This document shows, piece by piece, positions 53,206 to 62,233 of a DNA stretch of 64,000 nucleotides. Under the pieces are notes generated by a model. It did no database searches. It was given only the letters and a program-made list of their open reading frames with translations, and had not been told where the DNA came from. A program made the position numbers and the translations under genes. Positions within the stretch are counted from its first letter, which is position 1. Every line of letters begins with the position of its first letter. The DNA comes from Flaviflagellibacter sp963786225. Its GTDB lineage: Bacteria; Pseudomonadota; Alphaproteobacteria; Rhizobiales; Methylopilaceae. The stretch covers positions 94,361 to 158,360 of the forward strand of contig CAWAYQ010000029.1 of NCBI GenBank assembly GCA_963786225.1, given 5' to 3'.

Positions 53206-54468
53206 ATGAAATCCAAATTCGTTTGGACGACGCCTGCGGCCGCCCTGTTTCTTATCGGAGGCGGGAGCGGCGCGTTTGCCGATACCAGCGAGGTCAAGGG
53301 CCCGGCGCCGTTGATCGTGAAAAAGTCGGGCGATCACTGCAAAGATGATCCCAACTGCTTCAACCGGATACATTACGCGATCAAGCCCGTCGCCCGCGTA
53401 AAGCCTGAGCAGAAATTCGTACTCGAGACGCGCGATGGGCTCAATTCTGACCTCGACTTCAATTCGACGCGCGCAGATGTGGCTGCCGTCGACCTGAACC
53501 GTTGCCATCCGCTGACAGGCCCCGTCTACATTGAAGGGGCAACGAGCGGCGACGCCATCGCGGTAGACGTGATCGACATCGCGCCCGATGATTTCGGTAC
53601 CACCACGGTCGTGCCGGGATTTGGATTCCTGCGAGATCAGTTTCCCGATCCTTACATTGTCCACTGGGAGTTGAACCGACTTGAGGCGCGTTCGAAGGAC
53701 ATGCCGGGAATTGCGATTTCCATGAATGCATTCATGGGCACCGTTGGTGTGCTCCCGGACAAGCCAGAGCTCGACAAGTGGCTGAAGCGGGAGCAGGCGC
53801 TCGCCGATGCGGGCGGTGCGGTGCTGACGCCCCAACCCGTCGCCGCCCTACCGTCGGATCTCTGCGGCGTCGATGGCACCGCGAAGGGCGAATGCATGCG
53901 GACCGTCCCGCCGCGCGAGAACGGCGGCAACGTTGACGCCAAGGAGACCGTGGTCGGCACCACGCTGCTGTTCCCTTGCTTCATCGACGGCTGTGGGCTC
54001 TTCGCCGGCGATGTCCACTTCGCCATGGGCGGCGGAGAGGTGGCCGGCACGGCCATCGAGATGGGCGCCAAGGTGACGCTCCAGGCCAAAGTGATCCCCG
54101 GTGGGGCTTCGCGGCTTTCGACCATGCATTTTGAAGGCGGCTCGCAGCTCAAGAAACTCGCCCCGTCGAGTTTCTACGCGATCACGGGGCTCCCACTTAA
54201 GCCCGAAGGCGAGTTGCCGGTGTTTTCCACCTACCTTGGCGGCGAGAAGATCGTTCCACTCGCCAACCTCTCCGAGGATCTCACCCTGGCAGCGCGAAAC
54301 GCCACGCTCAGTATGATCGACTTTCTGGTCAAGACGCACGGTCTAACCCGCGAGCAGGCGTACGTACTGGTGAGCGTGGCCGTCGATCTCAACATTTCGC
54401 AAGTCGTCGATGTGCCGAACGTGGGTGTTACGGCGATTTTGAACCGCGACGTTTTCAAGCCGGAATGA
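53206..54468 (+). CDS. Exported acetamidase/formamidase family protein
   Basis: A 420-residue protein of the FmdA/AmdA family, which hydrolyses formamide or acetamide to ammonia and the acid. Unlike the usual cytosolic enzymes it has a signal peptide (residues 1-25, ending GSGAFADT) and so acts in the periplasm. Family motifs are present: LDFNSTRADVAAVDLNRCHPLTGPVYIEGA, GDAIAVDVIDI, and GDVHFAMGGGEVAGTAIE. It sits 6 bp behind the molybdenum hydroxylase genes. An aldehyde oxidoreductase plus an amidase in the periplasm suggests breakdown of small amide or aldehyde compounds outside the cytosol. Confidence 0.87.
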   Translation: MKSKFVWTTPAAALFLIGGGSGAFADTSEVKGPAPLIVKKSGDHCKDDPNCFNRIHYAIKPVARVKPEQKFVLETRDGLNSDLDFNSTRADVAAVDLNRCHPLTGPVYIEGATSGDAIAVDVIDIAPDDFGTTTVVPGFGFLRDQFPDPYIVHWELNRLEARSKDMPGIAISMNAFMGTVGVLPDKPELDKWLKREQALADAGGAVLTPQPVAALPSDLCGVDGTAKGECMRTVPPRENGGNVDAKETVVGTTLLFPCFIDGCGLFAGDVHFAMGGGEVAGTAIEMGAKVTLQAKVIPGGASRLSTMHFEGGSQLKKLAPSSFYAITGLPLKPEGELPVFSTYLGGEKIVPLANLSEDLTLAARNATLSMIDFLVKTHGLTREQAYVLVSVAVDLNISQVVDVPNVGVTAILNRDVFKPE

Positions 54469-54480
54469 AGAGTCGGGAAA

Positions 54481-55041
54481 ATGAAAAGGCGCTCATTCTT
54501 GACACTGGGGGCGGGCGCGGCGGCGTTCGCGCTCGCCGGGCACAGGCCGGCTGTCGCCGATCTGGAGCCGGACGGTATGTGGCTGATCTACCGGCGCTAC
54601 TCTCTTCTGATCGTCGGCCAGCGTGATGATGAAACAGCCAGCGCTTTCGCCGGGGCGGTCGTCGATGTGCTGGCGCGCGCTCTGCCTGCCTCGCGCGCCC
54701 AGTTGGCCCGCGCAGCGGACACCCGGCGCGTCGGCGTGCTCATCGGCACAAATCAGCAGGACGTCGCAATCATGGCGGCGGAGAGCGCCGAGGCTCTCTT
54801 TCTCGCCAAACCGCCCTTCGACGATATCCGCAATGTGCCGTTGAGGCTCATTGTCTCTTTCGGGACCCACGTTCTGGTGTGCCGGCCGGATTTCATGGCC
54901 AGCCACGCCTACCTCTTGGCGCAGACGCTGTCTCAGCACAGAGACGCGCTACCCACACCTGCCGGTGCCCCTCAGGGAGTTGTTCCGGCGCACCGGGGAT
55001 CGCAGGCCTTTTTCGCTGGCGAAGAGATGCCCAATGATTGA
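54481..55041 (+). CDS. Exported protein of unknown function
   Basis: A 186-residue protein with a twin-arginine-like leader (MKRRSFLTLGAGAAAFALAG). The mature part, starting VADLEPDGMWLIYRRYSLLIV, has repeated hydrophobic strands and helices (GVLIGTNQQDVAIMAAESAEALF) that remind of periplasmic solute-binding folds, perhaps half of a TAXI-type receptor. I do not recognise the family with confidence. It follows the formamidase gene by 12 bp and belongs to the same periplasmic operon. Confidence 0.6.
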   Translation: MKRRSFLTLGAGAAAFALAGHRPAVADLEPDGMWLIYRRYSLLIVGQRDDETASAFAGAVVDVLARALPASRAQLARAADTRRVGVLIGTNQQDVAIMAAESAEALFLAKPPFDDIRNVPLRLIVSFGTHVLVCRPDFMASHAYLLAQTLSQHRDALPTPAGAPQGVVPAHRGSQAFFAGEEMPND

Positions 55042-55186
55042 CGACTTGGCCACGGAGTCCGTCCCGCACAAGGCAGTCGCGGTCGGCTGGCTTCGATGGA
55101 TGCGACGCTAAGATTGGCCTCATGCTCGGCGACATCCATTTTATTCGGTCAGTCGCGCACCGCGTAATGACACAAGGTGCTATCTT

Positions 55187-55759
55187 TCAGAGCTGACGCC
55201 AAGCCGGCTTGTCCGGGGCCACCAGCTCAAACTGGACGGGTGCGATTCCGAACAGACCAATGACGGCCGGCTCGTTCGCGTCCTTCTTGACCCCGTCATA
55301 ATGCGGGGTACGCGCGATGCGCCTGACGAACCCGCCGGCGGGAACCGGAACCGTGTTGTCCGGATCGAAGTCGGCGCCGCTGTTCACCCACCACGTGCCG
55401 GAGAGAACGAGCGAGAGGCGATCGGTCGCGTAGGTGTGAGGGGCGCTCATGTAGCCCGGGTACCACTTCATCAGCACGAGATAGGGTCCGGGCTGGTCCA
55501 GGCCGCCATAGAGCGTTGCCATCTCGCCGCTGTGCGGCGGTCCGCTTATCCAGCCGCTCCACTTGATCGCGTCGGGCAGTGTAACCTGGGTCTCGGACGG
55601 GTTGATTTCGCCGGCCAGCGCCTTCGTTTGCAAGAGCGCGAGCGGAAGGGTGGCGAGGAGCGGAGCAAGCAGCAGCCCCCGACGCGTTGAACAAATCTCA
55701 TGATCAGCAATGACCTCGGCTGAGGACAATATCCTGTCCAAAATATCAGGGCGATCCAT
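55187..55759 (-). CDS. Cupin-domain protein, exported
   Basis: A 190-residue cupin protein. ATG 55759 has GGAGGTCGAG in front. The N terminus holds a leader after a 30-residue stretch (TRRGLLLAPLLATLPLALL), so export by a twin-arginine-like path is likely. The cupin has GPYLVLMKWYPGYMSAPHTYATDRLSLVLSGTWWV in order; the metal-binding His set (HTY) is partly kept. The protein resembles DUF4437-type cupins that bind or isomerise small organic compounds. It converges on cluster IV and may serve it. Confidence 0.75.
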   Translation of the reverse strand: MDRPDILDRILSSAEVIADHEICSTRRGLLLAPLLATLPLALLQTKALAGEINPSETQVTLPDAIKWSGWISGPPHSGEMATLYGGLDQPGPYLVLMKWYPGYMSAPHTYATDRLSLVLSGTWWVNSGADFDPDNTVPVPAGGFVRRIARTPHYDGVKKDANEPAVIGLFGIAPVQFELVAPDKPAWRQL

Positions 55760-56120
55760 CTCGACCTCCACGTTCTCCGCTTGCGGGTGAGCTTTGTGGG
55801 TCCCAGCCTGGAGTCATATGATGCGAAACGCATATTGTGGACAGATGACGTCAGGTATACTTATGGATACGCATGTATTTACGTTGTAATGCTTGGAACA
55901 GTGGTCCACCCGCAACGGGGCCATTGGGCCGAGGGGCAGGGGGCTTTCTCGAACCCGAGAGTTTGCTGGAAAAGCCCGTCTTGAAGTACCTACGTCGGGT
56001 CATCGCAGCGGTGGGTACTGTAGATGCCTCGTCAGGGCGGTGCGCCGTCGCGGTTAGACGGCGTACGGGTCGACGAGCATTGACGCGAACGAAGCTTGCT
56101 CCGCAGATGAACGCACGTCA
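55760..56120. other. 361-bp gap without a supported gene
   Basis: Frames on either strand are short and have no domain. The gap lies between the cupin gene (minus) and the 3' end of the Spy-like gene (minus), and may hold the cupin promoter around 55790-55880, which is AT-rich compared with the surroundings. Confidence 0.4.
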
Positions 56121-56630
56121 TCACATTGCGCCGCAGTCCATCCCGATCAGCTCGTCGGCGACGTTCTTCTGTTCGTCGGTCAAAGCTGAGTAGAGTTTTT
56201 CCGTCGCGGGCTTCACCGTCTTCATAGCTTCGAGCATGACCTCCATGCTCTTGATTCGGGCATTCATCCGTTCGACGGCACTGCTCTTCTGTATTGCCCG
56301 CATCATGTTTTGACGCATGCCTTGCATGGCTTCCACCCGGCTGTTCACCGCGTCGACGTAAGCTTTCCAAGCTTGCGACTGCGCCTCGGTGATATCGAGT
56401 TCATCTTTCAGATAGGCGAGACGACCCGCGACCACGGCACGGATCCGGGTCTGGCGCGCCATCATCCCATGGCCCAGTCTCTCGGAACCCAAGATGGACA
56501 TCGTTGGGCAGCCGCCGCCCAGCATGCCCATCATGGATCCTGCTGGGTACGCCGGCTGCGCGAGGGCAGGCGAGAGCACGACAGTTCCCAACACGATGCT
56601 TAGCGCAGTCGCAGCAAGTAGTTTCGGCAT
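56121..56630 (-). CDS. Spy/CpxP-like periplasmic protein (LTxxQ motif family)
   Basis: A 169-residue exported protein with a signal peptide (MPKLLAATALSIVLGTVVLSPALAQ). Two copies of the LTxxQ-type motif, LDITEAQSQAWKAY and ALTDEQKNVADEL, are typical of the Spy/CpxP family. These proteins are chaperones or stress sensors and often accompany metal or drug efflux systems. Helical, Met-rich segments (MEAMQGMRQNMMRA) may bind metal. AGGAA precedes ATG 56630. It is divergent from the RND pump operon. Confidence 0.85.
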   Translation of the reverse strand: MPKLLAATALSIVLGTVVLSPALAQPAYPAGSMMGMLGGGCPTMSILGSERLGHGMMARQTRIRAVVAGRLAYLKDELDITEAQSQAWKAYVDAVNSRVEAMQGMRQNMMRAIQKSSAVERMNARIKSMEVMLEAMKTVKPATEKLYSALTDEQKNVADELIGMDCGAM

Positions 56631-57184
56631 AGCCAAATTCCTTGGTAATGCCCCCAGAACAGGCGCTATCTTTTCACAGATCGCCGAAGGTTCATCCAAA
56701 AATTCGCGATGAATACCCAAGGTCGACTTGAGTGACGCCAAGGACATCATTGAACTCGCCAACGCCGGCCTGATCAAGTCAGCCGACCTCGCCCAACTCA
56801 GCGAGGACACGCTGTTTTCGGGACGGAGGACGCAGGCCGTCTGGCGCTTAAGCCGGGTTTGCCATTTTCGGAAGACCGGATGGTCTCGCCCGAACTGCGC
56901 GCTTCACGGTACCGCACGCAAGCCAAGGCGATCGCTCAAGGCCAGTCGCGATCCCTAAACCTATGTATGCGGCAGCTAAAACAAATGCCGCCGCAACGGC
57001 AACCAGAGTATAATTGCGAATAACTATAGAGTATTTACTCTCGAAACATCTACAATACTTTCTATTTCAACGGTAAACGCTGCCAAAGGCGCCGATGCGT
57101 ACAGCTATGGCAACATCCGGAGTGAAAATCTCGAAGATTATCGCTTAAAGGGCAATCGTCCGGCGGTCCGGAGAGAGTATTCAA
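56631..57184. other. 554-bp divergent promoter region of the RND operon
   Basis: A short plus-strand frame near 56728-56850 reads LSDAKDIIELANAGLIKSAD and on to LAQLSEDTLFS; it looks like a gene fragment that I cannot name and has no good ribosome site. The stretch 57000-57070 is AT-rich (for example CTATAGAGTATTTAC) and is the likely promoter zone of the pump genes. The pump start has GGAGAGAG upstream. Confidence 0.4.
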
Positions 57185-60100
57185 ATGTGGATTGTTCAAG
57201 TAGCGCTCAGGCGACCCTACACGTTCATCGTGTTGGCGTTTCTCATTGCGATCTTCGGTTCGCTGTCGGCGGTGCGGACGCCAACAGACATATTCCCCAA
57301 AATCAATATTCCTGTCGTCAGCGTCGTCTGGACCTATTCCGGGCTGCTGCCGCAAGACATGTCCGACCGTGTAATTTATTATTACGAGCGCCAATTGACC
57401 TCGCAGGTCAGCGCCATCGAGCATATCGAGTCGCAGTCGCTGAGCGGCTATGGCGTCGTCAAAATCTTCTTTCAGAAAAATGCCGACATCGGGGCCGCGC
57501 TGGCTCAAGTGACGGCCGTCTCGCAGAATGTGCTGAAGCTGCTGCCGGCCGGCATCACTCCGCCCTATGTCCTCAGCTATAACGCGTCGAGCGTTCCGAT
57601 CATCAGTCTGGCGCTCTCGAGCAAGAAGCTGCCGCAAGATCAGCTATTCGATCTTGGCCAAAATTTCATTCGTCCGCAGCTCGCCACCGTCAATGGCGCC
57701 GCCCTGCCTTCGCCCTATGGCGGCAAAATTCTCCAGGCGCAGGTCGACCTCGATCAGCAGGCGATGCAATCGCACAATGTGTCGGCCGACGACATCGTCA
57801 ACGCGATCTCCGCGCAGAACCTGGTGATTCCGGCCGGCACCCAGAAGATCGGCAAATTCGAGTGGAACGTAAGCCTCAATGCCAGCCCGACTGTGCTGGA
57901 CAGACTCAACGACCTTCCGGTGAAGAAGGTCGATGGCACGGTGATCCACGTCCGCGACGTCGCCTATGCGCATGATGGCTCGCCGCCGCAGACCAACATC
58001 GTCCGCGTCAATGGCGCCAAGGCCGTGTTGATGTCGATCCTGAGCGCCGGCTCGTCCTCGACCCTGGACATTATCGCCGGCATCAAGGCGCGGCTGCCCA
58101 GGATTGAGGCGGGATTGCCAGCCGGGCTCGACCTGCACACGGTGGGGGACCAGTCGCCCTTCGTCAAAGCCGCGGTCACCGGCGTGGTTCGCGAAGGCGC
58201 CATTGCGGCGGCGTTGACCGGGCTGATGATCCTGTTGTTCCTCGGGAGCTGGCGCTCGACCGTCATCATCATGATCCAAATCCCGCTCGCCATTCTGTTC
58301 TCGCTCACCGGACTGTCATTGGTGGGCGAGTCCATCAATGTAATGACGCTCGGCGGCCTCGCGCTTGCGGTCGGGATCCTGGTCGACGACGGCACCGTCA
58401 CGCTTGAGAATATCAACTGGCATCTGGAACAGGGCAAGGCGCTGGAACCGGCCATCATGGATGGGGCCCGGCAGATCGTCGTTCCCGCCTTCGTAACGCT
58501 GGTCTGCATCTGCATCGTCTTCGCGCCGATGGTCCAGCTCGGCGGCGTCGTCGGCTATCTGTTCAGGCCGTTGGCGGAAGCCGTCGCTTTCGCCCTCATC
58601 GGGTCTTTCCTGCTGTCCCGCACCCTGGTCCCGACGCTGGCCAACTACTTGTTGCGGGTGCCGCATCTTGCCCACGGCGCCGCCGATGGTTCCGGAGGCC
58701 CGGCTGTCCCATCGCGAAACCCGCTGAAGCGGTTCCAACTCGGATTCGAGCATCGGTTTGCCCAGATCCGCGATGGCTATCACAGGCTTCTCAAGGGAGC
58801 TCTCGGCCATCCCAGATTGTTTGTCGCCGGATTCCTGGCTTGTGCCATGCTGTCGTTCGGCCTGGTACCGTTTCTCGGTCAAAATTTCTTTCCATCCGTC
58901 GATGCCGGGCAGATGCTGATCCATGTCCGTGCGCCGGCAGGAACGCGGATCGAGGAGACCGCAAGCCTGTGCGACCAGGTCGAGCGCAACATTCGCCAGA
59001 TGATCCCGCCGGATCAACTCGCGAGTGTCGTGACCAATATCGGACTGCCGATCAGCGGCATCAACATCGCTTATGGCAACACCGGCACGATCGGTCCGTC
59101 GGATGCGGATATTCTGGTTTCGCTCAAGGAGAACCACGCGCCGACGGCCTCCTACGTCAAGCAATTACGGACCCTTCTGCCGCAGACATTCCCCGGCACG
59201 ACCTTCGCGTTCCTGCCGGCGGATATAGTTGCGCAGATCCTCAATTTCGGCCTGCCGGCGCCGATCGATCTGCAAGTGATCGGAACGAAGCAGGATGCCA
59301 ACTACGCCTATGCTACCGATCTCCTCAAACGAATACGCGCGGTGACGGGGATCGCCGACCTGCGCATCCAGCAAACCAACAGCTATCCGCAAATCAATGT
59401 CGCGGTCGATCGGACGCTCGCGGACGAGGTCGGGCTAAGCCAGCGCGACGTCGCCAACAGTCTTCTCGTCACGCTGTCCGGCAGCGGACAGGTGAAGCCG
59501 AATTTCTGGCTCAACACCAAGAACGGTGTCTCCTACCCGATCGTGGCGCAGATGCCGCAGTACCGGATCGACACCATGTCCGATCTCGCCAACGTGCCGA
59601 TCACGTCCCCGAAAACCGAGACGCCGCAATATCTCGGCGGACTGGCCGACTTTTCCGTTGGTCCGAGCGCGGCAATCGTGTCGCATTACGACGCTCAGCC
59701 GGTGATCGATATCTACGGGGCAACGCAAGGACGCGACCTTGGCGCCATCGCCTCCGACATCCGGCGGATTATCAGCGAGACCAAAAAGGATGTGCCCCCC
59801 GGCTCCAGTGTGACGCTGCGCGGGCAAGTCGAGACGATGACCAGCGCCTATGACCAGCTTTATGTCGGCCTGGCCGGCGCGATCGTGCTGATTTATTTGG
59901 TGATCGCGGTCAATTTCCAATCCTGGCTCGATCCGCTCATCATCATTTCGGCGCTGCCTGGGGCGCTCGCCGGGATCGTCTGGATGCTGTTCGTCACCGA
60001 GACGACGTTGTCGGTCCCTGCTCTGACGGGGGCCCTGATGTGCATGGGCATCGCGACGGCGAACAGCATTTTGCTCGTCAGCTTCGCGCGCGAAAAGCTG

Positions 60101-60394
60101 GCGGAAGGTTTGGACGCGACCGCCGCGGCCCTCGAATCCGGGTTCACCCGTTTTCGACCGGTGCTGATGACCGCGCTCGCGATGATCATCGGCATGATGC
60201 CCATGGCATTCGCGATGGGCGAAGGCGGCGAGCAGAACGCTCCGCTTGGGCGCGCGGTGATCGGTGGACTGCTCCTTGCGACGGTGGCCACGCTGTTCTT
60301 CGTCCCCACGGTGTTCAGTCTCTTGCATCGCCCCCGTGGCCACGCGTCCACGCGGGGACCGAGTTTCGAACAGACCGCGGAACTTGCCACCTGA
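57185..60394 (+). CDS. RND efflux pump, inner-membrane transporter
   Basis: A 1069-residue RND-family pump with 12 membrane segments and two large periplasmic loops. The proton-relay helix LAVGILVDDGTVTLEN has the two aspartates of HAE1/HME-type pumps, but GTVT replaces the usual AIVV. It begins MWIVQVALRRPYTFIVLAFL and contains PTDIFPKINIPVVSVVWTYSG. Homologues export drugs or hydrophobic compounds through a trimeric complex. It is the first gene of the operon pump, membrane-fusion protein, outer-membrane factor. Confidence 0.93.
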   Translation: MWIVQVALRRPYTFIVLAFLIAIFGSLSAVRTPTDIFPKINIPVVSVVWTYSGLLPQDMSDRVIYYYERQLTSQVSAIEHIESQSLSGYGVVKIFFQKNADIGAALAQVTAVSQNVLKLLPAGITPPYVLSYNASSVPIISLALSSKKLPQDQLFDLGQNFIRPQLATVNGAALPSPYGGKILQAQVDLDQQAMQSHNVSADDIVNAISAQNLVIPAGTQKIGKFEWNVSLNASPTVLDRLNDLPVKKVDGTVIHVRDVAYAHDGSPPQTNIVRVNGAKAVLMSILSAGSSSTLDIIAGIKARLPRIEAGLPAGLDLHTVGDQSPFVKAAVTGVVREGAIAAALTGLMILLFLGSWRSTVIIMIQIPLAILFSLTGLSLVGESINVMTLGGLALAVGILVDDGTVTLENINWHLEQGKALEPAIMDGARQIVVPAFVTLVCICIVFAPMVQLGGVVGYLFRPLAEAVAFALIGSFLLSRTLVPTLANYLLRVPHLAHGAADGSGGPAVPSRNPLKRFQLGFEHRFAQIRDGYHRLLKGALGHPRLFVAGFLACAMLSFGLVPFLGQNFFPSVDAGQMLIHVRAPAGTRIEETASLCDQVERNIRQMIPPDQLASVVTNIGLPISGINIAYGNTGTIGPSDADILVSLKENHAPTASYVKQLRTLLPQTFPGTTFAFLPADIVAQILNFGLPAPIDLQVIGTKQDANYAYATDLLKRIRAVTGIADLRIQQTNSYPQINVAVDRTLADEVGLSQRDVANSLLVTLSGSGQVKPNFWLNTKNGVSYPIVAQMPQYRIDTMSDLANVPITSPKTETPQYLGGLADFSVGPSAAIVSHYDAQPVIDIYGATQGRDLGAIASDIRRIISETKKDVPPGSSVTLRGQVETMTSAYDQLYVGLAGAIVLIYLVIAVNFQSWLDPLIIISALPGALAGIVWMLFVTETTLSVPALTGALMCMGIATANSILLVSFAREKLAEGLDATAAALESGFTRFRPVLMTALAMIIGMMPMAFAMGEGGEQNAPLGRAVIGGLLLATVATLFFVPTVFSLLHRPRGHASTRGPSFEQTAELAT

Positions 60395-60408
60395 ATGGGA
60401 GAATTGAT

Positions 60409-61677
60409 GTGTCAGGACACGAGGATCAGGCTCTGGAAAAAAAACCGGCAAAGCCGCAGTCGCGCAAGATGCTGCGCGTGATGAGCGTGGGCGCCGTCGC
60501 CCTTGTGATTGCGGTTGCCGTTGGCGGAATCCGACACCGCCAGACGCAGGAGAAGGCGGTCGCGGCATGGACCGCCGCCGCCGGGATTCCCACTGTCGAC
60601 ATCGTTCATCCCACCAAAGGCGCGCCGGGCGAGCAGGTCGTTCTGCCTGGCGACATCCATGCCTGGTACGATGCCCCAGTTTACGCCAGGGTCAACGGCT
60701 ACCTGAAGAACTGGTTCTTCGACTTCGGCGCTCAGGTGAAGAAAGGTCAAGTTCTCGCCGATATCGACACGCCGGAAATCGACGCCCAGCTAACCGCCGC
60801 CAAGGCCAAGATCGATGCGGCGAGCGCGGCGGTCAAGGTCCGCGACGCCGAAGCGGAGTTCGCGAAGACGACCTTCGCGCGCTGGCGGGATTCGCCGCGC
60901 GGCGTCGTATCCGTCCAGGAACAGGACGCCAAGCAGGCGGACTATGAGAGCGGCATTGCACGCCTCAACGCGGCCAAGGCCGACCTGGCCGTGTCCCAGG
61001 CAGATGTCGATCGGCTCGAATCGCTGGAGAGCTTCAAGCGCGTGATCGCCCCCTTCGATGGCGTCGTGACCGCCCGCGAAACCGACATCGGCGCGCTCAT
61101 CAATGCCGGCAGCGCCGGCAATGCGCCGGAACTGTTCCGTGTCGCGGACACCCACAAGGTGCGGGTCTACGTCAAAGTGCCCCAGCGGCTGGCTGGCAAC
61201 ATTCACGAGGGCGTCACAGCGGAACTGCATCTGCCGCAATATTCGAGCAGGGTCTTTACGGCGAAGACCACCACGACCTCACGTTCGATCAACACGTCGT
61301 CACGAACCCTGCTAGTCGAGCTTCAAGCGGACAACCCGGAAGGGCTGCTTCAGCCCGGCACCTATGTCGAAGCTCGGTTGAACGTTCCGAGTGATCCAAA
61401 CACCATGCTGATGCCGGCAAGCGCGGTATTGTTCCGGCAGGATGGGCTGGAAGTTGCCGTGGTCGGCGACGACGACAAAATCACGCTGAAGAAGATTACT
61501 TTGGGTCGGAATCTCGGCGTCCAGGTTGAAGTTACGGGCGGTCTCCAACTGTCCGACCGAGTCGTCGATAGCCCGCCGGATTCGCTTGGATCCGGCGATG
61601 TCGTGCGGATTGCCCGCGATCCTGCCTCAGACAAGCCGCCGGACAGTTCCAACCAGGAAGCGGATGTCAGGCGATAG
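60409..61677 (+). CDS. RND efflux membrane-fusion protein (HlyD type)
   Basis: A 422-residue periplasmic adaptor: a short N-terminal anchor (MLRVMSVGAVALVIAVAVGG), the lipoyl halves (YARVNGYLKNWFFDFGAQVKKGQVLADI and later VIAPFDGVVTARETDIGALI) around an alpha-helical hairpin, and the beta-barrel (TAELHLPQYSSRVF). Start GTG 60409 has GGGAGA in front. It joins the inner-membrane pump with the outer-membrane factor; genes are in the classical order. Confidence 0.92.
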   Translation: MSGHEDQALEKKPAKPQSRKMLRVMSVGAVALVIAVAVGGIRHRQTQEKAVAAWTAAAGIPTVDIVHPTKGAPGEQVVLPGDIHAWYDAPVYARVNGYLKNWFFDFGAQVKKGQVLADIDTPEIDAQLTAAKAKIDAASAAVKVRDAEAEFAKTTFARWRDSPRGVVSVQEQDAKQADYESGIARLNAAKADLAVSQADVDRLESLESFKRVIAPFDGVVTARETDIGALINAGSAGNAPELFRVADTHKVRVYVKVPQRLAGNIHEGVTAELHLPQYSSRVFTAKTTTTSRSINTSSRTLLVELQADNPEGLLQPGTYVEARLNVPSDPNTMLMPASAVLFRQDGLEVAVVGDDDKITLKKITLGRNLGVQVEVTGGLQLSDRVVDSPPDSLGSGDVVRIARDPASDKPPDSSNQEADVRR

Positions 61678-61679
61678 CC

Positions 61680-61960
61680 TGAACAAGCGCGAGTCCCAGT
61701 AAAGAGCGCGCCGACCGCAAGGGCGACTGAGGCAACTGCATATGTTGTTGCCGAGCTGCTATCTCACCGCGCACATAAATGGCGGTTTCCATGGGGAACG
61801 CGGAGAACGTCGTCCAGCCGCCAAGAAAGCCGGTCGTGAGGAACAGCCGAACCTCTTGGAAAGCCTGCCCCTTAAGCGCGAAATAGCCGACAATCAGGCC
61901 ATCAGGAAAGAGCCTGTGACGTTGACGCCGAGGCGCGCCGCCGCCAGATCCGGTTAGTTC
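61680..61960 (-). pseudogene. crcB: crcB relic (fluoride exporter)
   Basis: On the minus strand three frames give LGVNVTGSFLM, then IVGYFALKGQ, then VRLFLTTGFLGGWTTFSAFP, METAIYVRGEIA and a hydrophobic ending AVASVALAVGALFTG. These are the core motifs of CrcB/Fluc fluoride channels, including GFLGGxTTFS. Several frameshifts and a missing start show that the gene is dead. It lies in the intergenic space between membrane-fusion protein and outer-membrane factor genes, in the opposite direction. Confidence 0.65.
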
Positions 61961-62233
61961 ATTCGCTGTCCCGTACCGTCAAAGCGAGGGACAACCATAC
62001 CTTTAGGTGTAGGTACGCGAAGTACAATATCGCCTTTCCGTTTGGCTGGCGGTGTGGCCTGGAGGCCTCAGTTGCTCGCATTGCGAGCAGGATCCCTCAA
62101 TCAGGTTGAATCGGCCCTTGTTATGGTGAAGCCTTGCCGAAGTGCAGGTTCGGAACCATTGGCGCCCAGAGTGTCGGTTGGGCAGCCCCTCGATGCTTCC
62201 AAAGAGGTCCACGACGCGCGAATAGGAAAACCG

